A DNA stretch of 64,000 nucleotides from Acetobacter sp. (GTDB lineage: Bacteria > Pseudomonadota > Alphaproteobacteria > Acetobacterales > Acetobacteraceae). Each line of letters begins with the position of its first letter. Position 1 is the stretch's first letter. Location of the stretch: assembly GCF_022483985.1 (NCBI RefSeq), contig NZ_JAKVME010000001.1, positions 124,001 through 188,000 on the forward strand, given 5' to 3'. Both the position numbers and the translations under genes were made by a program. The notes beneath the pieces were generated by a model. It was not told where the DNA came from and ran no database searches. It saw nothing but the letters and a program-made list of their open reading frames with translations. This document shows positions 17,808-27,231 of this stretch, in pieces.

Positions 17808-20800
17808 CGCCGTCATCGCGGGATGCCTGCGCCAGCGTAAGCTCGTTTTTTTGGGAGCGCTCATTCTGGCGCTCGCCGGACTGTTCGCATGGCGCAACAT
17901 CGCCATCGAAGCCTATCCCGATCTTGGCGCTGTCACCGTTCAGGTTTCGACACAGGTGCCGGGTCTGGCCGCCGAGGAAATCGAACAGCAGATCACCATT
18001 CCCCTCGAACGGCAGCTTGCCAGCACGCCGGGGATTGTGGATTCCCGCTCCAGCAGCACCTTCGGACTGTCCCTGATCACGCTGATCTTCAAGGACGGCA
18101 CGGACGTCTATTTCGCCCGTCAGCGCGTCACGGAGCAACTGGCTCAGGTGACTGTGCCGTATGGCGCGACACCGGGACTCGGGCCGGTCACGGGGCCATC
18201 CGGCGAGATTTATCGCTACACGCTGGAGTCCGACCGCGCCAATCTGATGCAGCTTTCGGACATCCAGCGCTGGATCGTCATGCCCGCGCTCCAGCAGATA
18301 CCGGGTATCGCAGCGGTCAACAATTTCGGCGGCTTCACCAAGGAATATCAGCTCGTCCTCACGCCCGGCGCGTTGCAGCGTTACGGAATCGGCCTGAATG
18401 ATGTCATCACGGCGATGCAGAACAACAACGCCAATGCCGGTGGCGGCCGCGTGACACGCGGCGAGCAGTCCTACGTTGTGCGCGGCTCCGGTCTTGTCCG
18501 GACGCTGGACGACATGGGCGAGATCGCGGTGGCCCAGCATCATGGCGTGCCGATCCTGCTGAATGATCTGGGACGTCTCCAGATGGGACATCAGGTGCGG
18601 GAAGGTATTCTCGGCAAGGATTCCAACCCCGACACGATCGAGGGCATCGTGACGATGCTCACCGGCCAGAACGCTTCTCTGGTGCTGGAAAAGGTCCATG
18701 CGCAGGTGAAGCAGCTCCAGAAGCAGCTCGACCCGATGGGCGTGAAGATCGTCCCCTATATCGACCGCGACATGCTGGTGAAGGCGACCACCGACAAGGT
18801 GATGGACACCGTGTTCAAGGGTGTCCTGCTGGTGGTCGTGGTGCTGCTGGTGTTCCTCGGCAGTCCCCGCAGCGCGCTTGTGGCGGCGGTGACCATTCCT
18901 TTGGCGCTGGCGATGGTCTTCGTCATCATGGACCTTGTCGGGATGCCCGCGAACCTGTTCTCGCTGGGCGCCATCGACTTCGGCGTGGTGGTGGACGGCG
19001 CCATCGTGGTGACGGAAGCGATCCTGCGGATTCGCGAGGAACGCCCGACGCAGAAGATCCAGATGAAGGATATTCTCGGCGTCACCAATCATATCGGGCG
19101 GTCGATCCTGTTCTCGACGCTGATCATCATCGTGGCCTACAGCCCGCTATTCGCCTTCGACGGTGCGGAAGGCAAGCTGTTCCGCCCGATGGCCTTTACC
19201 GTCAGTTTTGCACTGTTCGGCGCCTTGCTCAGCGCCACGATGCTCACGCCTGCGCTGGCGTGGCTGGCCATGCGCAAACCGCACAAGCTGTTTCATAACA
19301 GGCCGCTCGAATGGCTGCGCCACCAGTATATCCGCTGGCTGGGGCATATCGTGGACCGGCCGTTTCTGGCCTATCTCGGCGGCGGCGCGGCGTTCGCACT
19401 GGTGATCGTGCTGGGTCTCAGCACCGGGCGTGAGTTTCTGCCGGAACTGGACGAAGGCGCGTTGTGGCTTCAGGTCGGACTGCCCTCCGGTATCTCGCTC
19501 GACAAGGCCAGTGCGATGGCGAGCGAAATCCGCAAGGCAGTGAATGAGTTTCCGGAGATTTCCTACGCCATAACCCAGCTTGGGCGGAACGATTCAGGCA
19601 CCGATCCCTGGACACCATCGCACATCGAAATGCCGGTGGGGCTGAAACCCTACGGCACGTGGCCCGCGGGAGAGACGAAGGCGCAGTTCGAGCATCGTCT
19701 GCGGGAGCGTCTGAGGCAGATTCCCGGTATCAGCTTCGATATCAGCCAGCCGATTGAAGACGGCATGAACGATCTTGTCGGCGGCGCGCATTCGCCGCTG
19801 GTGCTGCGTGTCTATGGTCAGGATTTCGGTGAACTGCGGCGGATCGGCGACGAGATCGTGAAGGTTCTGCATTCCGTCGCCGGTACGCGTGACGCTTCGA
19901 TCTTTCAGGGACCGGAAATTCCGGAACTCGCCATTACCGTGGATCGCTCGGCCATCGCCCGTTACGGAGTCTCTGTCGCTGACGTGATGGCGGTGATCCA
20001 GAACGGGATCGGCGACGCGCCTGTCACGCAGGTCTATGTCGGTGATCGGACCTACAACATGACGGTCCGTTTCCAGCCGGACGAGACAGCCAATCTTCAG
20101 AAGCTTGGTCACCTTCCGCTGACCGGCACGTCAGGAGACCATATCCCTCTTGAGGCGCTTGCGAAAATCCGTCTGGAAACCGGCGAGAGCAATATCTCGC
20201 ACGAGAACAACCGGCGGCAGATCACCATCCGCGTGAACAATGGCGACCGGCCCCTGTCCCAGTATCTGACGGATGCCCAGACCCATATCGACCGGGAAGT
20301 CCATTTCGATACGTCGAAATATCGGCTGGAATGGGCGGGGACTTTCCAGCAGCAGCAGCGGGCGCAGGCGCGTCTGAGCGTGGCGCTGGCGATCATGTTC
20401 GCCGTCATGCTCCTGCTGCTGTTCGGCGAATTCCGGCTGTTCCGTCAGGCTGTTCTGGTGCTCGGCGTCGTGCCGCTGGCCACGCTCGGAGGGCTGATCG
20501 CCCTGCATGTGCGTGGGGAAACCCTGAACGTCGCTACCGTGGTCGGCTTCATCGCGCTGTTCGGGGTCGCGATCCAGAACGGAATCATCATGATTTCCAA
20601 CATCAATCGCCTGCGCTCGGAGGGCAATTCCCTGCGTGATGCGGTTCTGGAGGGGGCAGGCGAGCGGTTCCGCCCCGTCCTGATGACGGCGACCGTCGCG
20701 TCCGTTGGCATGCTGCCCGCAGCGATCGCAACCGGCATTGGTACGGATGTGCAACGCGGTCTGGCGACGGTCGTGGTGGGCGGACTGGGAATCGCCACCA

Positions 20801-20910
20801 TTCTGACCCTGTTCATCCTGCCGACCTATTACGCCGAGATGGAAGCTATGTTCGAGCGCCGTCGGCAGAGTCGGATGAACGCGCCTCAGAATGGTGATGG
20901 AGGAGACTGA
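17800..20910 (+). CDS. Heavy-metal-type RND efflux permease (CzcA/CusA family)
   Basis: Inner-membrane proton-driven pump (1036 residues) with twelve expected membrane segments and two large periplasmic loops. The TM4 motif DFGVVVDGAIVVTE holds two aspartates and a glutamate in the arrangement of heavy-metal efflux (HME) members rather than drug pumps. NIAIEAYPDLGAVTVQVST, LASTPGIVDSRSSSTFG and GREFLPELDEGALWLQ are also HME-like. Cobalt/zinc/cadmium-type or monovalent metals are both possible. It lies between its adaptor and outer-membrane partner genes. Confidence 0.9.
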   Translation: MINAVIAGCLRQRKLVFLGALILALAGLFAWRNIAIEAYPDLGAVTVQVSTQVPGLAAEEIEQQITIPLERQLASTPGIVDSRSSSTFGLSLITLIFKDGTDVYFARQRVTEQLAQVTVPYGATPGLGPVTGPSGEIYRYTLESDRANLMQLSDIQRWIVMPALQQIPGIAAVNNFGGFTKEYQLVLTPGALQRYGIGLNDVITAMQNNNANAGGGRVTRGEQSYVVRGSGLVRTLDDMGEIAVAQHHGVPILLNDLGRLQMGHQVREGILGKDSNPDTIEGIVTMLTGQNASLVLEKVHAQVKQLQKQLDPMGVKIVPYIDRDMLVKATTDKVMDTVFKGVLLVVVVLLVFLGSPRSALVAAVTIPLALAMVFVIMDLVGMPANLFSLGAIDFGVVVDGAIVVTEAILRIREERPTQKIQMKDILGVTNHIGRSILFSTLIIIVAYSPLFAFDGAEGKLFRPMAFTVSFALFGALLSATMLTPALAWLAMRKPHKLFHNRPLEWLRHQYIRWLGHIVDRPFLAYLGGGAAFALVIVLGLSTGREFLPELDEGALWLQVGLPSGISLDKASAMASEIRKAVNEFPEISYAITQLGRNDSGTDPWTPSHIEMPVGLKPYGTWPAGETKAQFEHRLRERLRQIPGISFDISQPIEDGMNDLVGGAHSPLVLRVYGQDFGELRRIGDEIVKVLHSVAGTRDASIFQGPEIPELAITVDRSAIARYGVSVADVMAVIQNGIGDAPVTQVYVGDRTYNMTVRFQPDETANLQKLGHLPLTGTSGDHIPLEALAKIRLETGESNISHENNRRQITIRVNNGDRPLSQYLTDAQTHIDREVHFDTSKYRLEWAGTFQQQQRAQARLSVALAIMFAVMLLLLFGEFRLFRQAVLVLGVVPLATLGGLIALHVRGETLNVATVVGFIALFGVAIQNGIIMISNINRLRSEGNSLRDAVLEGAGERFRPVLMTATVASVGMLPAAIATGIGTDVQRGLATVVVGGLGIATILTLFILPTYYAEMEAMFERRRQSRMNAPQNGDGGD

Positions 20911-20912
20911 CA

Positions 20913-22448
20913 ATGAAGCGGTACGGTCTTTTCAGCACCCTGCCTCGTCATGCCGGCGTTTCCTTCAGCGTTCTGATGCTGGCAGGCTGCGCTGTCGGGC
21001 CGGATTTTCACCGCCCGTCCGCGCCTGTCACGTCCTACATGCAGGGTGGTCTGCCGAAAAGTAGCGGTGGTCGGACGGGTGTTTCGTCTGCGCTGGATGG
21101 CGATCAGATTTTCCGCCCGGACGCGGATATTCCCGCCGACTGGTGGCGGCTGTTCCATTATCCGGAACTGGATCAGCTCTTGAAGCGGATTCTGGCGCGC
21201 AACCCGTCTCTGGAGGCCGCCAAACAGTCTCTCTATGCCGCCCAGCAGGACAAGCTGGCCTCGGAAAGCGCGCTGTATCCTTCGGTCAGCGGTTACTTTA
21301 ATCCGGCCCGTTTCAAGACGTCCCGCGCCTATTCCAATGTGCCGATAGCCAATTCATGGCTTTACAACATGCACACGGCGCAACTGAATATTTCGTACTC
21401 GCCAGACCTGTGGGGCGGGATACGTCGTCAGGTCGAGGCCGCCGCCGCCGAGCGGGAGGCGCAGAAATATCAGCTTGAGGCCGCGTGGCTCACGCTGACG
21501 AGCTCCGCCGTGGACGCCGCCATTTCCTATGCGATGGTCCGCGAGGAAATCGCCACGACAAACACCCTGATCAGCCAGCAGGAAGCTGTGCTGCATTCAA
21601 TGGAGATGCAGCAGAAACTAGGCGATGTCTCGCTGGCCGATCTGGCGCAGCAGCAGACCCTTCTGGCCCAGACCCGGGCGACGCTGCCGACTCTCCGTCA
21701 GACGCTGGCTGCCCTGCATGACGAGATTGCGGCGCTGGCCAACGATCAGCCGGATCAGCCGACGCCGGAGTTCGAACTGGCCCGCTTTACGCTGCCCGCC
21801 GAACTTCCGGTCAGTCTTCCCGCGCAGCTCATCAATCAGCGGCCGGACATCAGGACTTCCGAGGCGTATTATCACGTCGCCTGCGCGCATGTCGGTGTGG
21901 CCATCGCCAATCGTCTGCCGAATGTACAGCTTGGATTTTCACCGGGTTTCGCCGCGGCAAGCATCGCGCAGATGGCGGCTCCCGGCTACGGCCAGTGGCA
22001 ACTGGCGGCGATGCTCAGTCAGCCGCTTTTCGACGGATTTGAGCTTCAGCATCAGGAGACCGGGGCGCGGCGCAGGTATGACGAGGCTGCCGCCCAGTAT
22101 CGCTCGACCATCATCACGGCAATCGAGGATGTCGCGGATAGTCTCAATGCCGTCCACAATGATTCAGACATGCTGATCCAGACCGAGAACGCGGCGCAGG
22201 CGGCGGCGAAAAGCGCCAGCATCGCGCTGGCCCAGCTTCGTCTGGGAGATGTCAGCCGGGTCGCCATGCTGAACGCGCAGCAGGCCGAGTTACAGGCTAA
22301 GCTGGCTCTGGCGCAGGCACAGGGCGCGAGACTGTCCGATACGGTCGGACTCTTTCAGGCGCTCGGTGGCGGCTGGTGGAACCGTGTGGATGATCCGGCG
22401 AACGCGCCGAAAGCGGGTGGCAAAAAGAGGCTACAGCAAAAGGGCTGA
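20913..22448 (+). CDS. Outer-membrane efflux lipoprotein (NodT/OprM family)
   Basis: TolC-like channel (511 residues) of the NodT lipoprotein subgroup. The lipobox is LMLAGC with the lipidated cysteine near residue 28, then GPDFHRPSAPV, a common start of mature OprM/CusC proteins. Two repeats of the outer-membrane efflux protein domain follow, with PADWWRLFHYPELDQLL and LINQRPDIRTSEAYYHVACA. It begins 2 bp after the permease stop, completing a tripartite pump. Confidence 0.92.
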   Translation: MKRYGLFSTLPRHAGVSFSVLMLAGCAVGPDFHRPSAPVTSYMQGGLPKSSGGRTGVSSALDGDQIFRPDADIPADWWRLFHYPELDQLLKRILARNPSLEAAKQSLYAAQQDKLASESALYPSVSGYFNPARFKTSRAYSNVPIANSWLYNMHTAQLNISYSPDLWGGIRRQVEAAAAEREAQKYQLEAAWLTLTSSAVDAAISYAMVREEIATTNTLISQQEAVLHSMEMQQKLGDVSLADLAQQQTLLAQTRATLPTLRQTLAALHDEIAALANDQPDQPTPEFELARFTLPAELPVSLPAQLINQRPDIRTSEAYYHVACAHVGVAIANRLPNVQLGFSPGFAAASIAQMAAPGYGQWQLAAMLSQPLFDGFELQHQETGARRRYDEAAAQYRSTIITAIEDVADSLNAVHNDSDMLIQTENAAQAAAKSASIALAQLRLGDVSRVAMLNAQQAELQAKLALAQAQGARLSDTVGLFQALGGGWWNRVDDPANAPKAGGKKRLQQKG

Positions 22449-22600
22449 GGCTCTTTGGCGATGGGCTGGTTCAGGGTGCGTTATCTCTGGGACATTACCC
22501 AGCGGTCCCCTGCGGGTGCGGGTAGAGCCCGGATAAGGGGTAATGGTTCAAGGCCGCAGCCATAGACAGGCCCGGAAAGCGCAAAGTCCCCGAAAACATC

Positions 22601-23526
22601 CTACCGCCAGATCGCTTCATTTTCGTCCTTGTAGCGGTCGATGCCGATCGTGCGGATGCGTTTCATGTCGGCATGAGGCGGCAGCCCGAACACTTTTCTG
22701 TATTCCCGATTGAACTGGGAAGGACTTTCGTACCCCACACGGAATCCGATTTCAGCCACGGATATGCCGTCATGAAGCAGCATGCGGCGGGCTTCCTGCA
22801 TCCGGAGACGCAGGCGGTATTGCAGCGGCGTGAGGTTGGTGGCCTGCTGGAACTTTTTATAGAAGCGGGAACGGCTCATTCCGGCAAGAGCGGGGAGAGC
22901 GGCCATGTCGCCATTTTCAGAAAACCCCTGTTTTAGAAAAGCGATTGCCCGATTGATGCCGGACAGGTCGCTTCTGTCGTTGGCAATGTCGTGCAGCGTT
23001 TTTCCCTGTTCTCCTGCCAGCATCCGATAGATGATTTCCTTTTTGATCAGGGGCGCAAGAAAATGAATATCCTGTTGTGAATCCAGACAGTTCAGGAATC
23101 GTAGCAGCGTTTCGAGAAGATCGTCGGTGAGTGCGCCGAGACCCATGCCTGTGTGAGAGGATGGACGCGGCATGGCATCTGTACCGCAGGCTTTGATCAC
23201 TTCCAGAATTTCCAGCGGCGAGAAAGCGATGCAGGCTGCAAGGTAGGGTTTTTCCGGAGACGCCTCGGTGATCATGCCTGAGACCGGCAGATCGACGGTC
23301 GAGATGAGATACTGGCGTTCGTTGTAATCGTAGGTTTTGTCGTAAAGGGAGACCTGCTTGCTGCCCTGCACGACGATATAGATGCGGGGTTCATAGACAA
23401 GAGCACCGGGTCTGTTTTCCGCTCGGATTTATAGAGCGTCAGGCAGTTGATGCCGGTTCTGACGACCTTGTCCTGACAGAGAACAGTGACACGCGACTGG
23501 ATTTTGCTGAGTGCATCAGAAGTCAT
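22601..23526 (-). pseudogene. AraC-family regulator broken by a frameshift
   Basis: The two halves of an AraC-type regulator lie in different frames. The N-terminal part runs from ATG 23526 (MTSDALSKIQSRVTVLCQDK ... ERKTDPVL) to about 23402. The rest of the AraC_N ligand-binding domain (VYEPRIYIVVQGSKQVSLYD) and the C-terminal double helix-turn-helix (MAALPALAGMSRSRFYKKF, ISVAEIGFRVGYESPSQFNREY) continue in another frame to 22601. One base missing, or two extra, near 23398-23404 explains it, and there is no long homopolymer there. Each frame stops soon after or before the junction. It is divergent from the dehydrogenase at 23778, a common regulator/enzyme pairing. A sequencing error cannot be excluded. 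Confidence 0.8.
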
Positions 23527-23777
23527 GAAAACCATTCGAGTGATTGGGTCTATAGAAAATCAGGCAATTTTTTGGGAAGATCATTCTATCCCATTCATGT
23601 CGTTTTGGCGCAAACCATCGCAGGATAAGGGGAGGGGATTGCATGGGAGAAAGTGCGTCGTGATTGTCCGCTAGCCGGTCATCATCCTGTGTGGCCGGAT
23701 ATGGCGGAGTTTTGATTTTTCACGATACCTTCAAACAGTAATTCCTTTCGATAAGAGTTAAACGAGGGATATCAATC

Positions 23778-24509
23778 ATGACTGATCGTGTTGCTGTGAT
23801 TACCGGCGGAAGCCGTGGCATCGGCGCTGCTGTTGCCGAACATCTTGCCAGAGACGGATTCGATATCGCGTTTTCCTATGCGCGGAGCGAGGCGCAGGCC
23901 AACGAGCTGTGCAGGAAAATCGAGCAGATCGGGCGGAAAGCCAAAGCCATTCAGGCCGATGGCGCGACCGTTGAAGGCAACAGGAAAATCATCGCTGAAA
24001 CTGTGAGTCATTTTGGGCGGATTGATGCTCTGGTGTGCAACGCGGGTGCTTATCCTTACACAACCATTGATCAGGCCAGCGTCGAAGACATCGAGAAAGT
24101 CCTGAACCTCAATGTGCGTGGCGTCATGATCGAGACGCGGGAAGCGCTCCAGCACATGAAGAGCGGTGGACGCATCATCCTGATGGGGTCGGCCTTTGCC
24201 GGGCGTCTGCCGTTCCCCGGCCTGTCTCTCTATGGCGCGACAAAAGCCGCGCTGCGTGGCTTTGCTCAGGGCGCCGCCCGTGATCTCGGTAAAAAAGGCA
24301 TCACCATCAACGTGGTGGAACCCGGCCCGATCGACACCGACATGAATCCGGCTGATGCGGAGGGAGCGGCGGCTCTTGCGGGTTTCGTTGCAACCGGTGC
24401 TTACGGTCATGTCGGGGACATCGCCCGCATGGTGGCGTTCCTTGCCCGGCCGGATGCCGGGTATGTCACAGGTGCTGCGATTCCTGTGGATGGCGGGCTG
24501 CTGGCCTGA
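23778..24509 (+). CDS. Short-chain dehydrogenase/reductase
   Basis: Classical SDR (243 residues) using NAD(P)H. It has the TGGSRGIG nucleotide-binding loop, NAG motif (VCNAGAYPY), catalytic serine in ILMGSAFAG, the YGATK active-site pair and a C-terminal GYVTGAAIPVDGG. The residues after the second strand (SYARSEAQA) suggest NADP(H). The substrate cannot be told; in acetic acid bacteria such enzymes often reduce ketones or sugars. It lies 251 bp from a broken divergent AraC-type gene that probably controlled it. Confidence 0.85.
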   Translation: MTDRVAVITGGSRGIGAAVAEHLARDGFDIAFSYARSEAQANELCRKIEQIGRKAKAIQADGATVEGNRKIIAETVSHFGRIDALVCNAGAYPYTTIDQASVEDIEKVLNLNVRGVMIETREALQHMKSGGRIILMGSAFAGRLPFPGLSLYGATKAALRGFAQGAARDLGKKGITINVVEPGPIDTDMNPADAEGAAALAGFVATGAYGHVGDIARMVAFLARPDAGYVTGAAIPVDGGLLA

Positions 24510-24804
24510 TTGCGGCAGGAACGTGCAGCAGACACGGGGGCTGTTGTGTGCGTCATGGCTGCTCCCCTCTTGAAACGATCCTGTCTTCAATCCACCTGAA
24601 AGACAGAGCTATGGCTGTTCGCCGCTTTTTCTGAGGAGCGGGGGTGGTCACGGCGATGTTTTGAGGAAACCTGCCCGGGGAGGAAGCTCATCCTGAAGGC
24701 GGGTTTCTGTTTTCGCGTCCCTGCGCTAAACCTGTTGCCATGGCTGAAGCCGGGTCTGGCGCAGGCAGACGTGTGGCGGTTGCAGGAAGGCAGGATTGCA
24801 GACG
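24510..24804. other. Intergenic region before ybbN-like gene
   Basis: A 295-bp gap with no convincing gene, repeat or terminator. The ybbN-like frame remains open a short way upstream (TTG 24796). Confidence 0.35.
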
Positions 24805-25809
24805 ATGGATTATATAATCGGCCAGAACCGTTCAGCGCCTCCCGCCGGTAGCGGAGCCGGTCTGCATGGGGAAGCTCCAGTGGCTCCGGGAATGGTGCAT
24901 GGGCCACAGGCTGGCGGCGACATCATCATGGATGGCACAGAAGCCAACTTCATGCAGATCGTGCTGGAGGCCAGCCGCAATGTGCCGGTTCTGGTCGATT
25001 TCTGGGCGGACTGGTGCGGCCCCTGCAAGCAGCTCACGCCTGTTATCGAACGTGTGGTCACGGCGGCCAAGGGGCGGGTCAGACTCGTCAAGGTCGATAT
25101 CGAGGCCAACCGTAGTCTCACCGCGCAGTTGACCCGTGCGGGACTGCCGCTTCAGTCCATCCCGATGGTGGCGGCTTTCTGGAAGGGCCAGATTCTGGAC
25201 CTGTTTCAGGGCGCGCTTCCGGAAAGTCAGGTCAAGCAGTTTGTCGAAACCGTGCTGAAGGCGGCTGGTGGCGGCACGCTGCCGAGCGCCGATCTGCTGG
25301 TGGAAGCTGCCGCGGCGATGGAAGCAGGGCAGCCTGCGCATGCCGCCGAGCTTTATTCCGCTGTGCTGGAAGACGAGGCCGAGAATCCGGCGGCGTGGGG
25401 CGGTCTGATCCGCGCCATGCTGGCGCTGGATGATGAGGAAGCGGCTTCTGCCGCGCTGGATGACGTTCCGGCTTCCATCACGACGCATCCGGAGGTCGAG
25501 GGCGCCCGTGCGGAGTTGGAACTGAAGCGTGAAGGCCGGAAGGTGGCTGGAGAAGCGGATGAGCTTCGCAGGCGCATTGAGGCCAATCCTGATGATTTTG
25601 AAGCGCGCATGGATCTTGCCAGTGCGCTGAATGTCGCGGGTCATCGCGAAGAGGCCGCTGCCGAACTGCTGGCGATCATCAAGGCGGACCGTGAGTGGAA
25701 AGACGGCGCCGCCAAGCAGTTGCTGTTCAAGTTTTTTGAGGCATGGGGGCATACGGACCCGGCGACACTGTCGGCCCGTCGCCGTCTGTCTTCCATGCTG
25801 TTCTCCTGA
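24805..25809 (+). CDS. YbbN/CnoX-like thioredoxin-TPR protein
   Basis: Cytosolic co-chaperone-like protein (334 residues) with an N-terminal thioredoxin fold and C-terminal tetratricopeptide-like helices. The active-site motif is WADWCGPCKQL, retaining both cysteines (E. coli CnoX has lost CGPC-type redox activity, other members keep it). The C-terminal half is Ala/Glu-rich with repeated LAxALNxxGxxEEA patterns. Start ATG 24805 is preferred to TTG 24796. About 40 flexible Gly/Ala/Pro-rich residues precede the thioredoxin domain. The next gene begins 12 bp later. Confidence 0.87.
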   Translation: MDYIIGQNRSAPPAGSGAGLHGEAPVAPGMVHGPQAGGDIIMDGTEANFMQIVLEASRNVPVLVDFWADWCGPCKQLTPVIERVVTAAKGRVRLVKVDIEANRSLTAQLTRAGLPLQSIPMVAAFWKGQILDLFQGALPESQVKQFVETVLKAAGGGTLPSADLLVEAAAAMEAGQPAHAAELYSAVLEDEAENPAAWGGLIRAMLALDDEEAASAALDDVPASITTHPEVEGARAELELKREGRKVAGEADELRRRIEANPDDFEARMDLASALNVAGHREEAAAELLAIIKADREWKDGAAKQLLFKFFEAWGHTDPATLSARRRLSSMLFS

Positions 25810-25821
25810 GGAGGAACGGGT

Positions 25822-26532
25822 CTGGCTACTGCTTCCCACTTTTTCGATGACAACACGCCGCGGAGAGTTCCCCGACTTGGTGACATCACCCTTGCGGACC
25901 TCCCTGCGGAAATAGGGCTTTTCCCGCTGTTCGGCACATTGTTGCTGCCACGGGGAAAGCTGCCGCTGAATGTCTTTGAGCCGCGTTATATCGGGCTGAT
26001 TGAAGACGCGCTGGCCGATCAAAGGCTGATCGGCATCATCCAGCCGTTCAGCGAGATTGATGATGATGAGGATTTCGCTGCCGAGCCGCATTTGTTCGAA
26101 GTGGGATGCATCGGTCGCATCACCTCCTTCGTGGAGCGGCTGGATAACACATATGCCATTACCCTGACCGGTGTCAGTCGCTTTCGATATCTGCGTGAGA
26201 GTGAAGGCGCGCGTGGCTATCGCCGCGCCCGTATCGATGTTTCCGCCTATGCGGGTGATCTGAACGAGATTCCTTCCGCGCCCTTTGACCGGAAGATGCT
26301 GCTGGAATCGCTCAAGGGTTATTTCGAGTCCCGTGGTATGGGCGTGCGGTGGGAGGTGATCGACCAGATGGCGGATGACGCCCTTCTGGTGGCGCTCCCG
26401 ATGATCTGTCCTTTCCCTTCTCCGGAAAAACAGGCATTGCTTGAGGCGGATACGCTGACCGAGCGGGCGAGGGTGTTGCAGTCTCTTCTCGATCTTTCCG
26501 GATCGCAGAACGGCAGCGCCCGGCCTGTATAG
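25822..26532 (+). CDS. Lon N-terminal (substrate-binding) domain protein, apparent CTG start
   Basis: A stand-alone Lon N-terminal domain protein (about 236 residues) lacking ATPase and protease parts. The conserved core [20 protein letters not shown] and [11 protein letters not shown] is present. No ATG, GTG or TTG exists in frame between the upstream TGA (25807) and TTG 25939, and starting at 25939 would cut the domain's first strand. GAGGAGGA at 25808-25815 sits six bases before an in-frame CTG at 25822, which yields [20 protein letters not shown], a plausible family N-terminus. So initiation at CTG is inferred. It lies between ybbN-like and Trm112-like genes. Confidence 0.8.
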   Translation: MATASHFFDDNTPRRVPRLGDITLADLPAEIGLFPLFGTLLLPRGKLPLNVFEPRYIGLIEDALADQRLIGIIQPFSEIDDDEDFAAEPHLFEVGCIGRITSFVERLDNTYAITLTGVSRFRYLRESEGARGYRRARIDVSAYAGDLNEIPSAPFDRKMLLESLKGYFESRGMGVRWEVIDQMADDALLVALPMICPFPSPEKQALLEADTLTERARVLQSLLDLSGSQNGSARPV

Positions 26533-26561
26533 ATTTTCTGTTTGTTTTTTTGGAGACAGTC

Positions 26562-26750
26562 ATGACGACCACCGAGATTTCACCCCCTCTGGATCAGCGG
26601 CTTCTGTCTCTTCTCGTGTGCCCGGTGACGAAGGGACCGCTGGTCTATGATCGTGAGGCCTCGGAACTGATCAGTGAGCGGGCCGGTTTGGCCTTCCCCG
26701 TTCGCGACGGAATTCCGGTCATGCTGCCGGAAGAAGCCCGCAAGCTTTGA
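26562..26750 (+). CDS. Trm112/UPF0434-family small protein
   Basis: A 62-residue Trm112-like zinc-ribbon fold protein ([36 protein letters not shown]). In other organisms Trm112 activates methyltransferases; the bacterial role of these short UPF0434 proteins is unclear. Only one of the usual cysteines is visible (C24), so zinc binding is doubtful. Start ATG 26562 follows TTGGAGACAG; TTG 26550 is less likely. It follows the Lon-domain gene by 29 bp. Confidence 0.85.
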   Translation: MTTTEISPPLDQRLLSLLVCPVTKGPLVYDREASELISERAGLAFPVRDGIPVMLPEEARKL

Positions 26751-26778
26751 TCCGGACGGTTTCGGCTCAGAGAGTAAG

Positions 26779-27126
26779 ATGTGCCGCCCGACCATAATAT
26801 GTTTGTCGCGGTGGGTGATGGTCTTCACGCCTGTCGCCTTTCTGGCGTCCTGCGGAATGTCGGGAACCGATCCACGGGCGGGCGATAATATCGACGTTCC
26901 CCCAGAGCGTCCCGGCCGCAATATTCCTGAAGCAGCGGAAGCGGAAGAGCGTCATGAGCGGGAGGCGAACTATCAGACGCCTCCTGCGGGTGGTGGCGTA
27001 AGGGAGGGCTATGAGCCTGCGCCCTATGCCGGAACGGCCCTGCCGAAACCCGGCACGTCCAACGCGACACCGGATACGGAAGTCACCTACGGCAAACCGG
27101 ATGCCGGTCAGAACAAGCCCAGATGA
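26779..27126 (+). CDS. Small proline-rich lipoprotein of unknown function
   Basis: A 115-residue predicted lipoprotein. The signal ends FTPVAFLASCGM with a clear lipobox (LASC). The mature part is hydrophilic and rich in Pro, Glu and Gly (RNIPEAAEAEERHEREAN, TPPAGGGVREGYEPAPYAG) and probably disordered. I do not recognise a family. AGAGAGTAAG precedes ATG 26779. A 10-bp inverted repeat follows the stop. Confidence 0.65.
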   Translation: MCRPTIICLSRWVMVFTPVAFLASCGMSGTDPRAGDNIDVPPERPGRNIPEAAEAEERHEREANYQTPPAGGGVREGYEPAPYAGTALPKPGTSNATPDTEVTYGKPDAGQNKPR

Positions 27127-27139
27127 CCTCTTCATGAAT

Positions 27140-27176
27140 AGGAGATATTTCCTGAAAATGTGTGACAATATCTCCT
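27140..27176. repeat. Perfect inverted repeat upstream of hpnR
   Basis: AGGAGATATT (27140-27149) is the exact reverse complement of AATATCTCCT (27167-27176), with 17 bp between. It starts 14 bp after the lipoprotein gene and ends 55 bp before hpnR. It could terminate the upstream transcript, but there is no T-run after it, so a protein- or RNA-based control site for hpnR is also possible. Confidence 0.5.
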
Positions 27177-27231
27177 GACAGGTCGAGAATGCGCCGTGAG
27201 GATACTGAAATGAAAGTCCGGAGGCAGCATA

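Noticed and set aside
16548-19092. Minus-strand frames of over 400 codons opposite the efflux genes.
   Set aside because: The plus strand encodes clear full-length RND components; the minus-strand products are His/Arg-rich and featureless.
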